Assembly (NCBI GenBank): GCA_023440975.1
Contig: JAEZRD010000102.1
Coordinates: forward strand, 13,514-77,513
DNA: 64,000 nucleotides
Reading direction: 5' to 3'
Origin: Methanobacteriota archaeon
GTDB lineage: Archaea > Methanobacteriota > Methanobacteria > Methanobacteriales > Methanobacteriaceae
In this document: one piece after another, positions 8,697 to 18,702 of the stretch
How the letters are laid out: every line of letters starts with the position of its first letter
Numbering within the stretch: the first letter of the stretch is position 1
Position numbers and translations under genes: made by a program
Notes under the pieces: generated by a model
Databases searched by the model: none
What the model was told of the DNA's origin: nothing
Seen by the model: only the letters and a program-made list of their open reading frames with translations

Positions 8697-9356
8697 TTAT
8701 AATCTTTTATTAAGTATTTTTCTAGGATTTTCTATTAATGCATTCATGGCTTGTGCATCATTTAATCCTGCTCCTCGAGCAATATTATAAGCCTGTTCAA
8801 ATGTGATTAAATCTTCAGGTGCATGACAATCAGTATCAACAATTAAATCTGCACCAATTTCTGTAGCTAATTGAGCAACATGACCATTTCCTAAACAGTG
8901 CCCTTTACGAGCTGAAATTTCTAAAGCAATACCATTTTCTTTAGCCAAAATAACTTCTTCTTTAGTGATTAATCCAGGATGGCCTAATATATCTATATCA
9001 GATTGTAATGCTGCATGGTTTGTCCCTTCAACTACAGGTTCTGCAAGTGTTTCTCCATGAACAACAACTATTTTTGCACCTAATTCTCGACAATGTATAG
9101 CTAGTTCACCAATTGATTCAGCAGGAACATGTGTTATTTCTGCACCTAAAACTACATTAATACCCCACTTACTGTTAACATCATCTATTGCACCCATTAA
9201 TTTAGGTAAGTTTTCTACATTAGAATAATCAACATGATCGGTTATAGCTATTGTATCATGATTTAAAACATCAGCTCTACGTGCTAATTCACTAGGCAAT
9301 AATTCACCATCACTAAATAAACTGTGCATATGTAAATCTATTCTTTTATATACCAA
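8697..9356 (-). CDS. PHP-domain phosphoesterase (histidinol-phosphatase related)
   Basis: The 219-residue protein has the PHP metal-binding motifs. These are [18 protein letters not shown] at the N-terminus (HxH), [19 protein letters not shown] and VDTDCHAP near the C-terminus. PHP enzymes hydrolyse phosphate esters at a trinuclear metal site. This compact type is common in methanogens with no agreed substrate, although histidinol phosphate is possible. The start is TTG at 9356: a GGAGAT box lies 7 nt upstream and no nearby ATG fits. It is the first gene of a pair with the COG2122 gene. A TATA-like stretch lies around 9390-9400. Confidence 0.82.
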   Translation of the reverse strand: MVYKRIDLHMHSLFSDGELLPSELARRADVLNHDTIAITDHVDYSNVENLPKLMGAIDDVNSKWGINVVLGAEITHVPAESIGELAIHCRELGAKIVVVHGETLAEPVVEGTNHAALQSDIDILGHPGLITKEEVILAKENGIALEISARKGHCLGNGHVAQLATEIGADLIVDTDCHAPEDLITFEQAYNIARGAGLNDAQAMNALIENPRKILNKRL

Positions 9357-9498
9357 ATCAATAATCTCCTTTAAAATATAGGCATTCTTATATAATATTT
9401 TAGTTATATCTTAAATTATATTATATTAAATATTTAAGGGTTCATATTTTTTTAGTAATATTAATATTTTATTTTTAATATAGAAGTCGTGATAGAAA

Positions 9499-10371
9499 AT
9501 GAAAGAAGTTAGTGTATTCGTACCTTCACATATTACTGGTTTTTTTAATATACATGATGACACTACCCCATTACAAACAGGATCTAAGGGTGCAGGAATA
9601 TTATTAAACCGTGGAATTACAACTCAGATTAAATTAAACCCAAATGGAAAAGAAACAGAAATAATCATTAATGATGAATGCAAAAGCGAAAATGAAACTG
9701 TTATTCGTAAAACTATTGAATTAATGAAAAATGAATTCAATTTTAATGAAAACTTTATTATTAATCAAAAAATTGATGTTCCTGTAGGTTGTGGATTCGG
9801 AACAAGTGCCGCATCTGCATTAGGTGTTAGTTTAGCATTAACTAAACTAATTAAACTACCAATTTCCCCATTAAAAGCAGGACAATATGCACACATCGTT
9901 GAAGTTAGTCTTGGTACTGGACTTGGTGATGTTATAGCTGAAATGGAAAAGGGTTTAGTTCTTAGAATAAAACCTGGAGCCCCAGGATATGGAGAATGTG
10001 AAGTTATAAACACAAATAATGATTTGTATACAGTAACTAAAACATTAAGCGGTCTTAAAACCAAAGACATTATTACTAATCCTAAAGAAAAAGAAAAAAT
10101 AACTAATGTAGGATTAAAAATGGAAGAAAAATTCATTAAACTTCCAAGTATTAACACTTTTTTAAACTATTCTTACCAATTTGCAGAGCAGACAGAACTT
10201 CTAAATTCTAAGGTTAAAAAAGTAATAGATGATTTAAACACAAAAACATTCGGTGCAAGTATGGCTATGCTTGGAAATACCGCTTTTGCAATAACTGATA
10301 ACATAAGCGAAATTGATACTGATGAATACGCAATCTCCAAATTATACACTGATGGAATTAAATATTTATAA
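9499..10371 (+). CDS. Pantoate kinase (GHMP superfamily)
   Basis: The archaeal pantoate kinase phosphorylates pantoate to 4-phosphopantoate, replacing the bacterial route to coenzyme A. The 290-residue protein starts with the family signature VFVPSHITGFFNI. It has the GHMP ATP loop VPVGCGFGTSAASALGVSLAL near residues 94-114 and a C-terminal segment with GNTAFAITDN. A GTGAT ribosome binding site precedes ATG 9499. It is divergent from the PHP gene and followed by a small methyltransferase-like gene 24 nt downstream. Confidence 0.9.
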   Translation: MKEVSVFVPSHITGFFNIHDDTTPLQTGSKGAGILLNRGITTQIKLNPNGKETEIIINDECKSENETVIRKTIELMKNEFNFNENFIINQKIDVPVGCGFGTSAASALGVSLALTKLIKLPISPLKAGQYAHIVEVSLGTGLGDVIAEMEKGLVLRIKPGAPGYGECEVINTNNDLYTVTKTLSGLKTKDIITNPKEKEKITNVGLKMEEKFIKLPSINTFLNYSYQFAEQTELLNSKVKKVIDDLNTKTFGASMAMLGNTAFAITDNISEIDTDEYAISKLYTDGIKYL

Positions 10372-10395
10372 AAAAATAATAGGATTAATTTTTAT

Positions 10396-10923
10396 ATGAT
10401 TCAAATTGCTTACAAAATGAAGATGTACCGAGAGATTTTAGATAATATATTGAAACCTAATGATACTGTTTGTGAATTAGGTTGTCATGTTGGTAAGTCT
10501 AGCCAATTCATTTTAGACAGAATATCTGATGGGGAACTTATTGCATTAGACAATAGTCCAGAAGCAGACAATAAAATGAATATTTTAAAAAAAGATTATT
10601 CTAATTTAACTTTTATTAATTGTGATGTTAGATTACATGAGAGTTTAAAAACTGTTAAAGAAAAAATTGAAAAATGTGATGTTTTAAGTGTCGATTTAGG
10701 CGGTGGTTATCATCCAGATACAGTTTTTAAAGTTTATTATATTTGGTCATCCACTTTTAAACCACGAGATACAATTATTAGAAATCGTGGATTAATTGAT
10801 TTTCTAAACACTGCTAATTGTATGGAGAATATTCACTCTGAAAATGGTTATCTTGATAGTTGTGGAGATATGGGTATTCCTCCACAAATTAAAGAATTTC
10901 AATTATGGAGTAAAAAAATTTAA
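10396..10923 (+). CDS. Class I SAM-dependent methyltransferase-like protein
   Basis: The 175-residue protein has the SAM-binding motif I VCELGCHVGKSSQFIL near residue 27, an acidic end of strand 2 (LIALDNSPEADNK) and a motif II-like NCDVRLHES. A glycine-rich segment, VLSVDLGGGYHPD, takes the place of the usual motif IV. The fold is clear but the substrate is not. It probably shares the pantoate kinase transcript. It converges on thpR with no spacer between the stop codons. Confidence 0.72.
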   Translation: MIQIAYKMKMYREILDNILKPNDTVCELGCHVGKSSQFILDRISDGELIALDNSPEADNKMNILKKDYSNLTFINCDVRLHESLKTVKEKIEKCDVLSVDLGGGYHPDTVFKVYYIWSSTFKPRDTIIRNRGLIDFLNTANCMENIHSENGYLDSCGDMGIPPQIKEFQLWSKKI

Positions 10924-11490
10924 TTATTCTTTTTTTAAGGGAAATACTTTTAAATCTTCATAAATAGGGCCATTAGAAGTTAAAGTACTTTTCTTCAAAT
11001 GTAATTTATCAACAGTCATTTCCCCAATGAAAACTTCATTATTTTCTTGGATAATTTTTTGAACTTTTTGTTTATTTTTAGCATTCTTCATTCTACCAAT
11101 AGTTAAATGACTAGTATAATTTCGCTCTTTTTTAAATCCTAATTTATTAAACTCATTATCTAATTTCTTTTCTAATAACTCTAACTCGGAATTATTATCA
11201 ATCCCAACCCAAATAACTTTTATATGATCAGAATTAGGAAATGTTCCCATTCCTTCAACACGTAAATTAAATTGTGAAAAATCTTTTAATACATTATTAG
11301 TTGCTTTTTCAATTTTATTTAACTTATCTTCTGAAACATCACCAAAGAACTTAAGTGTTAAATGCATATTATCTGCTGTAACATACTTAATATTTGCATC
11401 TGTATTTTTAAATTCTTTAATTAAATTATTAATTAATGGTTTTAAATCTGGTTCAATTTCTATTGCTAAAAAGCTTCTAATCCCACTCAT
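10924..11490 (-). CDS. thpR: RNA 2',3'-cyclic phosphodiesterase (2H family)
   Basis: Members open 2',3'-cyclic phosphate ends of RNA and were first named 2'-5' RNA ligases. The 188-residue protein has the two HxTx catalytic motifs, HLTLKFFG (about residue 42) and HLTIGRMK (about 128), and the N-terminal IRSFLAIEI typical of ThpR. I choose ATG 11490 because GTGAT lies 4 nt upstream; the in-frame GTG 9 nt earlier is part of that site. It follows the archaeal dehydroquinate synthase gene by about 45 nt. Confidence 0.9.
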   Translation of the reverse strand: MSGIRSFLAIEIEPDLKPLINNLIKEFKNTDANIKYVTADNMHLTLKFFGDVSEDKLNKIEKATNNVLKDFSQFNLRVEGMGTFPNSDHIKVIWVGIDNNSELELLEKKLDNEFNKLGFKKERNYTSHLTIGRMKNAKNKQKVQKIIQENNEVFIGEMTVDKLHLKKSTLTSNGPIYEDLKVFPLKKE

Positions 11491-11535
11491 TATAATCACT
11501 TACTAAAAAAAAGGAGGAAAATAAGTTAAAAAAAC

Positions 11536-12669
11536 TTATTTTTCTATAATAGTTTCATCAATTGCCATTCCAAAGTGTCTTGCACTTTCATCAATGAAAA
11601 CTTTAACTTTATCACCAGGTTTTAAATCTGACACACTTACAGCTTCATCATCTGCAGATACTACACGTATTGTTTCAGCATTTTGTAATAATGATTTGAT
11701 TTTAACATCTTCATATTCTGCTTCTAAAAGTAGTAATGGTCTTTTTTCAATTTTACATCTTCCCACTATACTTTGACGTGTTGTTCCATCTTGGTTGACA
11801 ATTAAAACTTCATCTCCAGCTTCAAGTTCAGCTAAATATCGTGTTTTATTACCTGGCACCATCACATAAGCTTGTACCGGTCCAGCATTAACTCTAAAAG
11901 GTCTTGATGCAACATATTCACTTTCTAATGATTCACTATGCACTAAAAACATTGCTTTACTATATGATCCTACAAGCATTCCTTCTCCTGGAACCATCAT
12001 AGAAGTCGTATCAATACAAACTCGATCTCCACTACCTAAAGCTTTAACATTGGTAATTGTGGCTTCTTTTAAATTATATTGTTCTTGTGATAGGTTATCG
12101 ATTAAATCAGCCATTTCTTTAATTTGTGCAAAGTCTTTAGGTTCGAAAATTACTCCGTCAGTTCCAATTTCTAAAGTCTCAAGGGCTACTTTTGCTTCAT
12201 CAGTATTTGCAACAGCCGCTATAATTTTAACATTTTGGGTTTGTAAATCTGCGATGATATTTTCTAAAGGTATAACAGTCCAATCTGTACCTACAAGAAT
12301 AAGATAATCTACAATTTTACCTAATTTAGTGGCTAATTGTTCATGTTTCTTATCAATTATCTCAATATAAGCTGCAACTATATCTCCATCATTTTTATGA
12401 TTTTTAGCATCTTGTAAGTCTTTTGATTCTTCAAGATTTTCTGCTAAAGGTAAAGTATTATCTCCTTCCCCATCCACACCAACTAAATATATTTCAGCTT
12501 CTGGATGATTTGCTATTATGTTAATGTTTGCAAGTTTATTGATGTTAGTTACCTCATCTTGAGTGTCCATAATGCAATCTATTCCAGATTCTAATGCAGT
12601 GGTTATTAAATCTTTTTTATCATCCCAAGATTTTTCAGGGGATATTATCCATGCAAATTTATTCTTCAT
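11536..12669 (-). CDS. 3-dehydroquinate synthase type II (archaeal AroB')
   Basis: This enzyme oxidatively deaminates and cyclises 2-amino-3,7-dideoxy-D-threo-hept-6-ulosonate to 3-dehydroquinate, the archaeal entry to aromatic amino acids. The 377-residue protein has the family N-terminus [15 protein letters not shown]. It also has the central TDGVIFEP and [24 protein letters not shown], and the C-terminal region [20 protein letters not shown]. It follows its pathway partner by 30 nt, with AAAGGT as ribosome binding site, and the two clearly form an operon. Confidence 0.95.
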   Translation of the reverse strand: MKNKFAWIISPEKSWDDKKDLITTALESGIDCIMDTQDEVTNINKLANINIIANHPEAEIYLVGVDGEGDNTLPLAENLEESKDLQDAKNHKNDGDIVAAYIEIIDKKHEQLATKLGKIVDYLILVGTDWTVIPLENIIADLQTQNVKIIAAVANTDEAKVALETLEIGTDGVIFEPKDFAQIKEMADLIDNLSQEQYNLKEATITNVKALGSGDRVCIDTTSMMVPGEGMLVGSYSKAMFLVHSESLESEYVASRPFRVNAGPVQAYVMVPGNKTRYLAELEAGDEVLIVNQDGTTRQSIVGRCKIEKRPLLLLEAEYEDVKIKSLLQNAETIRVVSADDEAVSVSDLKPGDKVKVFIDESARHFGMAIDETIIEK

Positions 12670-12699
12670 ACTAATTACCTTTCATTACATAGAATATAT

Positions 12700-13491
12700 T
12701 TATTTAAGTATTTCTAAAGCATCTTCTACTTCCATGTTATTGTGAACTACTTCAGAGATTGCTTTAGGTATTTTTCCAGGATTTTCTGCTTGGAAGATGT
12801 TTCGTCCGAATGCTACTCCTGCTCCACCAACATCTACAGATTCTTTTGCCATTTGTAATAATTCTTCATCTGTATCAACTTTTGGGCCTCCAGCTATTAC
12901 TACTGGTACGAGTGCTCCTTCTACAACTTCTTCAAAACTTGAAGGGTCTCCAGTATAATTGGTTTTTACAATATCTACTCCTAATTCACTTCCGACACGA
13001 GCAGCATGTTTTACCATATTAACATCTGTTTCTGATGTGATTTTTTGTCCACGTGGGTACATCATTGCTAATAAAGGTATTCCCCATTGGCTACAAATTT
13101 CACTGATTTGTCCTAATTCTTGTAGCATTTGTGGTTCAGTTTCAGAGCCTATATTTACATGTACACTTACTGCATCTGCTCCTAATTGTATTGCTTTTTC
13201 TACACTTGTAACTGTTACTTTATTGTTTGGATCTGGACTTAAACTTGTGCTAGCAGATAAATGAATAATTAGTCCTAAATCATTTCCATATCCTCGGTGT
13301 CCTTGTGCTACAATACCTTTATGCATAAGTACTGCATTTGCTCCACCTTTAGATATTTCTTCAATTGTTTTATCCATATCTACTATTCCTTTAATAGGTC
13401 CAGATGAAACTCCATGATCCATTGGTGCTATTACAGTTCTTCTTGTTTTTCTATCTATAATTCTTTCTAATCGAATTTTTTTACCTATCAT
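12700..13491 (-). CDS. 2-amino-3,7-dideoxy-D-threo-hept-6-ulosonate synthase (archaeal AroA')
   Basis: This class I aldolase-fold enzyme condenses 6-deoxy-5-ketofructose phosphate with aspartate semialdehyde to start archaeal aromatic biosynthesis. The 263-residue protein has [16 protein letters not shown] near residue 20, MMYPRGQKI in the middle, the Schiff-base lysine segment [10 protein letters not shown], then VVIAGGPK and [16 protein letters not shown] box lies 8 nt before ATG 13491. It heads the operon with the type II dehydroquinate synthase. Confidence 0.95.
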   Translation of the reverse strand: MIGKKIRLERIIDRKTRRTVIAPMDHGVSSGPIKGIVDMDKTIEEISKGGANAVLMHKGIVAQGHRGYGNDLGLIIHLSASTSLSPDPNNKVTVTSVEKAIQLGADAVSVHVNIGSETEPQMLQELGQISEICSQWGIPLLAMMYPRGQKITSETDVNMVKHAARVGSELGVDIVKTNYTGDPSSFEEVVEGALVPVVIAGGPKVDTDEELLQMAKESVDVGGAGVAFGRNIFQAENPGKIPKAISEVVHNNMEVEDALEILK

Positions 13492-13637
13492 GAGTATAAC
13501 TCCTTGTTAATTTTTTGTGAAAAATAATTTTTAGTATATTAATTAATAAATCATTAAAAGTATATAAATTTAATGTACAAATAAAAACTATAATGTATTT
13601 TTATGTACAATTTATTTTGATATTAAAAATAGAAATC

Positions 13638-13654
13638 GAGTAGCAAAGCTACTC
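13638..13654 (-). terminator. Hairpin over the stop codon of the ABM gene
   Basis: GAGTAGC and GCTACTC form a perfect 7-bp stem with a 3-nt loop. On the minus strand it is followed by a U-rich stretch (ATTTCTATTTTT). It includes the last codon and stop of the gene. Confidence 0.6.
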
Positions 13655-13945
13655 ATATAAATCAAATGGTTCAGCTTTAAAAACATTAATATCCATATCT
13701 TCAGCTAAAGATTCAGTAGCTTTACCAAATGCTTTAAAATGATCTGAAGCAAGATGTTTATTCAAACCATCCATATCTTGCCATTTTTCGATAAAAAGAT
13801 AAGTATCATCCTCGACGTCTTTATCAAAGTTATATTCAATATTTGCATCCTCTTTTCGAGTTTCCCCAACTAAAGTTAATGCAGCATTAATAATTTCATC
13901 GTCTTTACCCTCTTTAGGGGTTAATTTAGCTAAAACAAGTATCAT
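13649..13945 (-). CDS. Antibiotic biosynthesis monooxygenase (ABM/YgiN-like) domain protein
   Basis: The 98-residue protein is a single ABM domain: VLAKLTPKEGKDDEI, then YNFDKDVEDDTYLFIEKWQDMDGLNKHLASDHFKAF. This is the ferredoxin-like dimeric fold found in quinol monooxygenases and haem-degrading enzymes. The EKW...HLxSxHF pattern is the family core. Its substrate is unknown, and in a strict anaerobe it may not be an oxygenase. It stands alone with a GGAGAT ribosome binding site. Its stop codon lies inside a hairpin that probably ends the transcript. Confidence 0.82.
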   Translation of the reverse strand: MILVLAKLTPKEGKDDEIINAALTLVGETRKEDANIEYNFDKDVEDDTYLFIEKWQDMDGLNKHLASDHFKAFGKATESLAEDMDINVFKAEPFDLYE

Positions 13946-14089
13946 ACTATATCTCCTAAATAAAAATTTTATATAAAATTAATTTATTAATCAACAGTTA
14001 TAAACTTTTATGTCAAATATCAATAATTTTTTTAAATAATGAAAAATAAAAAATAAATATAAAGTACAGAATAAAAAGGGAAAAACTAC

Positions 14090-15496
14090 ATGAATTATAA
14101 ACCAATTCTAAACGAAATCAAACCAAGCACAAAAGAAAAAGAAGAAGTGCATAAAATAAGTAATGAATTAATAAACTACTTAAATCAATTATTTAATGAA
14201 AAAAATATAAATGCCGAAGCAATATTAGTAGGATCCGTTGCTAAAAACACTTTTTTAAGAGGAAAATCCGATATAGACATTTTCATAAACTTTCCTCTTT
14301 CAACAGACATAAACGATTTAAAAGAATTAGGACTTAAAATAGCATACAAATGTAGTGAAAATTTCAATGGAAAAGCCGAAGAACATTATGCATCCCACCC
14401 GTACCTAACAAGTGTTATAAATGGTTATGATGTAGATTTCGTACCTTGTTACAAAATTAAATCAGCTGATGAACTAAAATCTGCCGTCGACAGAACATTA
14501 TTACATACAAAATACATCAAATCACACCTCAAAGAAGAACAAAAAGATGAAGTTCTTCTTTTAAAAAAGTTTATGACAGAAATAGGAACATATGGATCCG
14601 AATTTAAAGTAGGAGGATTTGCAGGATACCTTTGTGAATTATTAATTTTAAAATATGGAACCTTTGAAAAATTATTAGAAAATGCACAAAATTGGCATTA
14701 TAGTACAATAATTGACCTTGAAAATTTTGGAACAGGCAAAAACTTCAATGACCCATTAATCACAATAGATCCAACAGACAAAAATAGGAATGTTGGAGCT
14801 GCTTTACGATTAGAAAAAATGGTCGATTTCATAATAGCCTCACGAAACTTTTTAGATGAAACAGATGAAACAAAAAAATTAGCTTATTTCAAACCAATAA
14901 TAAAAAAACAAAATATTAGCCCAGAAAATATCTTAAAAAAATTTAAAGACCGAGAAACACATACTCTCGTATTAAAATTCAAAATTCCAGAAATACCTCC
15001 AGATAGCTTACACCCCCAATTAAAAAAGACTATGGAATCTTTAAGTGAGAAATTAGAGAATAAAGAATTTAGTGTATTCAAAAGCGATTACTGGACTGAT
15101 GAAAATGAATTTGCATTTTTTATTTATGAATTAAATGTTTTCAAACAAAATAAATATGTTATTCATGAAGGGCCTAAAATATGGAGCAAACAAGCTTGTG
15201 ATAATTTCAAAAAACGTCGTGGAGATGAATTATACACAATAAATGATTTACTTGTTTTAAACAAAATTCGGAAGTTTCAAACTCCTGAATCATATATCAC
15301 TTATGTTTTAACACCTGAAAAAATTAGTAATATTAAAGTTGGTAAAAATTTACACAATTTGATTATAGAAACATACTCATTAAGTTTAATTGATGAATTA
15401 TTATCTGAGGATAAAATTAAAGATTATAATTATAAAAAAGAATTTTTAAATTTCTTAGATGATTTTATTAACCCAAATCAATATGTTAAAAGATAA
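14090..15496 (+). CDS. cca: CCA tRNA nucleotidyltransferase (archaeal class I)
   Basis: This enzyme adds or repairs the CCA end of tRNAs without a nucleic-acid template. The 468-residue protein has the nucleotidyltransferase motif GSVAKNTFLRGKSDIDIFINF at about residues 47-67, with the two catalytic aspartates in DIDIF and a third in VDFVPCY. Its length and the C-terminal PEIPPDSLHPQ region fit archaeal class I enzymes. The tRNA-Ser gene in this window does not encode CCA, so this activity is needed. It converges on a secreted-protein gene, with a terminator-like hairpin after its stop. Confidence 0.93.
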   Translation: MNYKPILNEIKPSTKEKEEVHKISNELINYLNQLFNEKNINAEAILVGSVAKNTFLRGKSDIDIFINFPLSTDINDLKELGLKIAYKCSENFNGKAEEHYASHPYLTSVINGYDVDFVPCYKIKSADELKSAVDRTLLHTKYIKSHLKEEQKDEVLLLKKFMTEIGTYGSEFKVGGFAGYLCELLILKYGTFEKLLENAQNWHYSTIIDLENFGTGKNFNDPLITIDPTDKNRNVGAALRLEKMVDFIIASRNFLDETDETKKLAYFKPIIKKQNISPENILKKFKDRETHTLVLKFKIPEIPPDSLHPQLKKTMESLSEKLENKEFSVFKSDYWTDENEFAFFIYELNVFKQNKYVIHEGPKIWSKQACDNFKKRRGDELYTINDLLVLNKIRKFQTPESYITYVLTPEKISNIKVGKNLHNLIIETYSLSLIDELLSEDKIKDYNYKKEFLNFLDDFINPNQYVKR

Positions 15497-15513
15497 AAAA
15501 AATAATTAAAAGA

Positions 15514-15538
15514 TAAGGGACTTGACATTTCTCCCTTA
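15514..15538 (+). terminator. Terminator-like hairpin after cca
   Basis: TAAGGGA (15514-15520) and TCCCTTA (15532-15538) form a perfect 7-bp stem with an 11-nt loop. It is followed by CTATATTTTTTAC. It lies 18 nt after the cca stop in the convergent spacer. Confidence 0.5.
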
Positions 15539-15682
15539 CTATATTTTTTACTAATTTTTATATCGCCTTTATGTTTTTATTTCCATAATTAACAATTCAT
15601 TATTTTATTTAAATATAATGATTGATAATATGGTGGAATATTTTAGTTACATTAATATTTTGGTTGATATATTTTCCTTTAA

Positions 15683-16336
15683 TCATAAAATATCATCCTC
15701 CTGAGAATCTACAGTGTTTTTAAAGAAATATTCAATAAATTCACTGTCTTCTTCTTCATCATTTTTTCTAGATTTGTTTGGATCATTATCTATAATATGT
15801 GGTGGTTTATATCCTTTATCTGTAACTTCATCTGAGCCATTTCCAAGTGGAGGTTTGTGAATTTCATCATGTATGTTGTGATGGTTTTCATTTATATTTG
15901 GACCTAATTCTCCAAATTTTTCATTTAATGGTTCGTGAGTGGTGTTGTTATCTGGGAAATTGTTTGTTTGATTTTCATCAGTTATAACACTTTTTGGTGG
16001 TTCTGTTAAATTAACATTAGTTAAGTTTTGACTATTATTTGTTGAATCACTTGAGTTAAATGTAGTATTTGTATGATTCATGTTAATTAGTATAGTTTGA
16101 TGGTCTATACTGATATTATTAGATAAGTTTTCCTGATGAATACTATTGTTTGTACTGTTTTCCCAATATCCTGTATTTTGATTGTTTTGATTTATTATTT
16201 GATTGTCATTTTGTGTTTGGTTGAATTGGTTTTCATGTAATGGTTCATTAGATGTAGCTGCAAATGCTAGTGGTACAGCCACAAATGCCAATATAAAAAC
16301 CAATAATATTGGTATAATAATTATTTTTCTCGTCAT
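15683..16336 (-). CDS. Secreted Asn/Thr-rich protein with acidic C-terminus, unknown function
   Basis: I do not recognise a family. The 217-residue protein starts with a signal peptide or anchor (RKIIIIPILLVFILAFVAVPLAFAA at about residues 3-27). It continues as low-complexity sequence rich in Asn, Thr, Gln and His (many NQN, NNS and NxT/NxS sites) and ends with an acidic, mixed-charge segment (DDEEEDSEFIEYFF-like). No catalytic motif is visible. It resembles the short surface proteins of Methanobacteriales and may be N-glycosylated. It stands alone, with a 0.7 kb gene-free stretch upstream. Confidence 0.6.
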   Translation of the reverse strand: MTRKIIIIPILLVFILAFVAVPLAFAATSNEPLHENQFNQTQNDNQIINQNNQNTGYWENSTNNSIHQENLSNNISIDHQTILINMNHTNTTFNSSDSTNNSQNLTNVNLTEPPKSVITDENQTNNFPDNNTTHEPLNEKFGELGPNINENHHNIHDEIHKPPLGNGSDEVTDKGYKPPHIIDNDPNKSRKNDEEEDSEFIEYFFKNTVDSQEDDIL

Positions 16337-17035
16337 AATTATTTCATCCCTCGATTATTGTTATTTTTTTATTTTGGCGATATAATGAAAAATATTAGAA
16401 ATTTAGTTTAAATGTTCTTTCTAAATTTTTCTTTTGGAATCTAAAGCATGAAAAATGATTTTACTACTTTTGACTCCAGTATGTTATTAACACTGTTCAA
16501 GTATATAAAGGTATAGTTTATTTTAACAAGTAAAAATGAATTATTTTTGAACAATATATAATTAAAAACTTAAAAATAGAATGAATCTTCCAAAATTGTC
16601 AAAATGAGTGTATCAACTTCAACAAAAAAAATATTTATTAACAAAATAAACATTACAAAAAGCTTTAAATAACAAATAACCCTTAAAAAAAAGTTAAAAA
16701 TCATTAAACCCTACCAAAAATATTAAATTGTAATTAAAAATTAATAAAACTCTAAAAAATAACAAAAACAACACAATCAATAAAAATTCCCACATATCTC
16801 TATTAAAAGAAAAAAATAACAAATATAAGATTAAAATAACAAAATAAAAGCAAAAAATACCACATTAAATAAAAACAACTAAAATAAACCCATTTATATC
16901 AAAAAAGAAAATATTTATGAAAATATTTATTAATCAAACAATAGCAAAAATTATAAAAAATTATAAAAAACAATTTAACTAAAACAAAAACAAAAAAATA
17001 ATACAAAAACAAATAAAATAAAAAATAAAAATATT
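16337..17035. other. 699-nt gene desert, strongly G-poor on the plus strand
   Basis: No supported gene, tRNA or CRISPR structure. From about 16660 onward the plus strand is almost pure A with C and T and very few G. AAAATATTTATTAA-like words occur near 16628 and 16919, and AAAATATTTAT occurs twice in tandem near 16908-16930. The right end is the 3' flank of priS and the left end is the promoter region of the secreted-protein gene. Confidence 0.6.
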
Positions 17036-18013
17036 TTATGAATCTTTTCGCTCATAAACAAACTTAGGCACCGCAGATTTAAGAGGATCAAAATTTTCAC
17101 GATTTTTTACTTCAACACATTTCATACTTACTTTACTATGAAGACTACTAGGTAAACGTAAAATACGCTTCAAATCAATACTCACCTTAGCATCAATAGT
17201 TGAAAGATTAACTTTAGCTAAACCCTGTTCCATATCTTTATAACGACGAGGACCAATTTTATTCTTAAAAGGAACCCATTCATTATTATCCAAATAATTT
17301 CTATATTTAATCATATCTTTAAGTAATCTTGGATTAATACCATCAATATTTTCAGTACCTTTTAAATGTAAAATATCATATTTAACTCTTTTAGTAAAAA
17401 CACTAGGATAAGCAATTGGAATCATAAAATGAGGCATATCTAAATTACTATTAATATTATTAGGATTAACAAATTTAGTTTTAGGAACTTCAGCACCTGC
17501 AACATATTTCAAAACCTCAGAACGTAAACCACTACCTGCAGTAACCATATCTGGATCAAGAATACGAATATGATATCCTCTACCAGAATAAATTAAATGA
17601 ATATTCTTAATACCCAAATCAGATTTAAGAGTATCAATCAAATTATTAACAATTTCTAATGCTTCACCAAGACAGATTTCACATACCCCATCACAATCAC
17701 AGGTACGTATTGGCAAATCTTTAGCATCTACATCAAAAACATATTCTGCTTTCTCCCATCCTTCTCTCCGACGAGGCTCAGCATAATAAGCTACACTAAC
17801 ATAAGCGGCAAAAGGAGCTTTAGAACGTAAAAAACGTCTTAATGATTTAGGACCCCTAAATGTTTTATAACGATCATTAGGTCCAGTACCATTATGATCA
17901 AAGCCAAATTCCTTTTTAATTATTTCTTCCATTATGAAATCTGGAACATCCTTATCAGACCATTCTTCCCTATAGTATCTTCTTCTTTCCTGTAATGTTG
18001 ATGGACCAAACAT
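17036..18013 (-). CDS. priS: DNA primase small (catalytic) subunit
   Basis: PriS synthesises RNA/DNA primers for replication. The 325-residue protein has the catalytic aspartates in YVFDVDAKDLP and a zinc-binding cluster, CDCDGVCEICLGEA. It also has the SGRGYHIRI motif of archaeo-eukaryotic primases and the N-terminal RRRYYREEW. I choose ATG 18013 because TGAT lies 4 nt upstream, as in other genes here; ATG 18019 is also possible. priL is on the same strand further upstream, but a plus-strand gene lies between them, so the two subunits are not cotranscribed. Confidence 0.94.
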   Translation of the reverse strand: MFGPSTLQERRRYYREEWSDKDVPDFIMEEIIKKEFGFDHNGTGPNDRYKTFRGPKSLRRFLRSKAPFAAYVSVAYYAEPRRREGWEKAEYVFDVDAKDLPIRTCDCDGVCEICLGEALEIVNNLIDTLKSDLGIKNIHLIYSGRGYHIRILDPDMVTAGSGLRSEVLKYVAGAEVPKTKFVNPNNINSNLDMPHFMIPIAYPSVFTKRVKYDILHLKGTENIDGINPRLLKDMIKYRNYLDNNEWVPFKNKIGPRRYKDMEQGLAKVNLSTIDAKVSIDLKRILRLPSSLHSKVSMKCVEVKNRENFDPLKSAVPKFVYERKDS

Positions 18014-18228
18014 AATCATCAAAAAAATAGTTTTATCAATTAAATGTTTTTTTGTATAAACTCCTATTTATATTTATATTTTTATTTAAAAAAAATATAT
18101 AAAAGACATAAAAAAGATATAAACAATTCTAAAACAAGTAAAAAGATTTATATAAATAAATATGGATAATTATATAAATTAAAAAGATTAAATGTAATAA
18201 ACAATCAATATAACCCGAAGTGATTAAA

Positions 18229-18690
18229 ATGATTAGTGAAGAAGAATTAAAAAGCATATTCAACGACATTAGTCCAAGAGCCTTAGTAAAACCTGCTCTA
18301 GAAAATTGGATTCCTGGACAAAAAACTGGTATGACCGTAATTGAACTTGAATCTGGAATAATCAAAGGAATAGGTCTTGAACAAGGTGAAATGCCAACAG
18401 ACTTAAACTATGTGGAAATATTTACTATAAATGAAAACGACAATCTTTTCCCCCCAGAATCATTTTTTAATGAAGAAGAATATAAAAAATTCTTAAGATA
18501 CACAGATCGCAAAGTTGACAAATATTCTCCAGATTTAATGAGTAAATTTTGTGAAAAAGAAGATATAGATGAAGAAGAACGTAAAATCAGTATTTTAGCA
18601 GATTGTATTGAAGATTATAAGTTTATGAATTTTAATGATTGGGAAAACAGTATTATTCAAAATTACCACAATGAATGTGACAACTCATAA
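18229..18690 (+). CDS. Conserved-looking acidic protein of unknown function
   Basis: The 153-residue protein is not recognised. It is acidic, probably cytosolic, with no signal peptide or membrane segment. A segment IPGQKTGMTVIELESGIIKG near residue 26 is followed by a Glu/Asp-rich helical half with two cysteines (KFCEKED, ADCIEDYK). I choose ATG 18229 because GTGAT lies 4 nt before it; the GTG at 18220 belongs to that site. It is placed between the two primase genes on the opposite strand. Its promoter region is shared with the divergent priS. Confidence 0.65.
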   Translation: MISEEELKSIFNDISPRALVKPALENWIPGQKTGMTVIELESGIIKGIGLEQGEMPTDLNYVEIFTINENDNLFPPESFFNEEEYKKFLRYTDRKVDKYSPDLMSKFCEKEDIDEEERKISILADCIEDYKFMNFNDWENSIIQNYHNECDNS

Positions 18691-18702
18691 TAAAATAATT
18701 AT

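Noticed and set aside
12810..13264. Leu-rich and other open frames on the plus strand opposite the AroA'-type synthase gene
   Set aside because: They are antisense frames of a strongly conserved gene, have no ribosome binding site and encode biased sequence.
16561..17035. CRISPR array or tandem repeat in the gene desert
   Set aside because: Only short AT-rich words recur; there is no regular repeat-spacer structure, and no cas gene is in the window.
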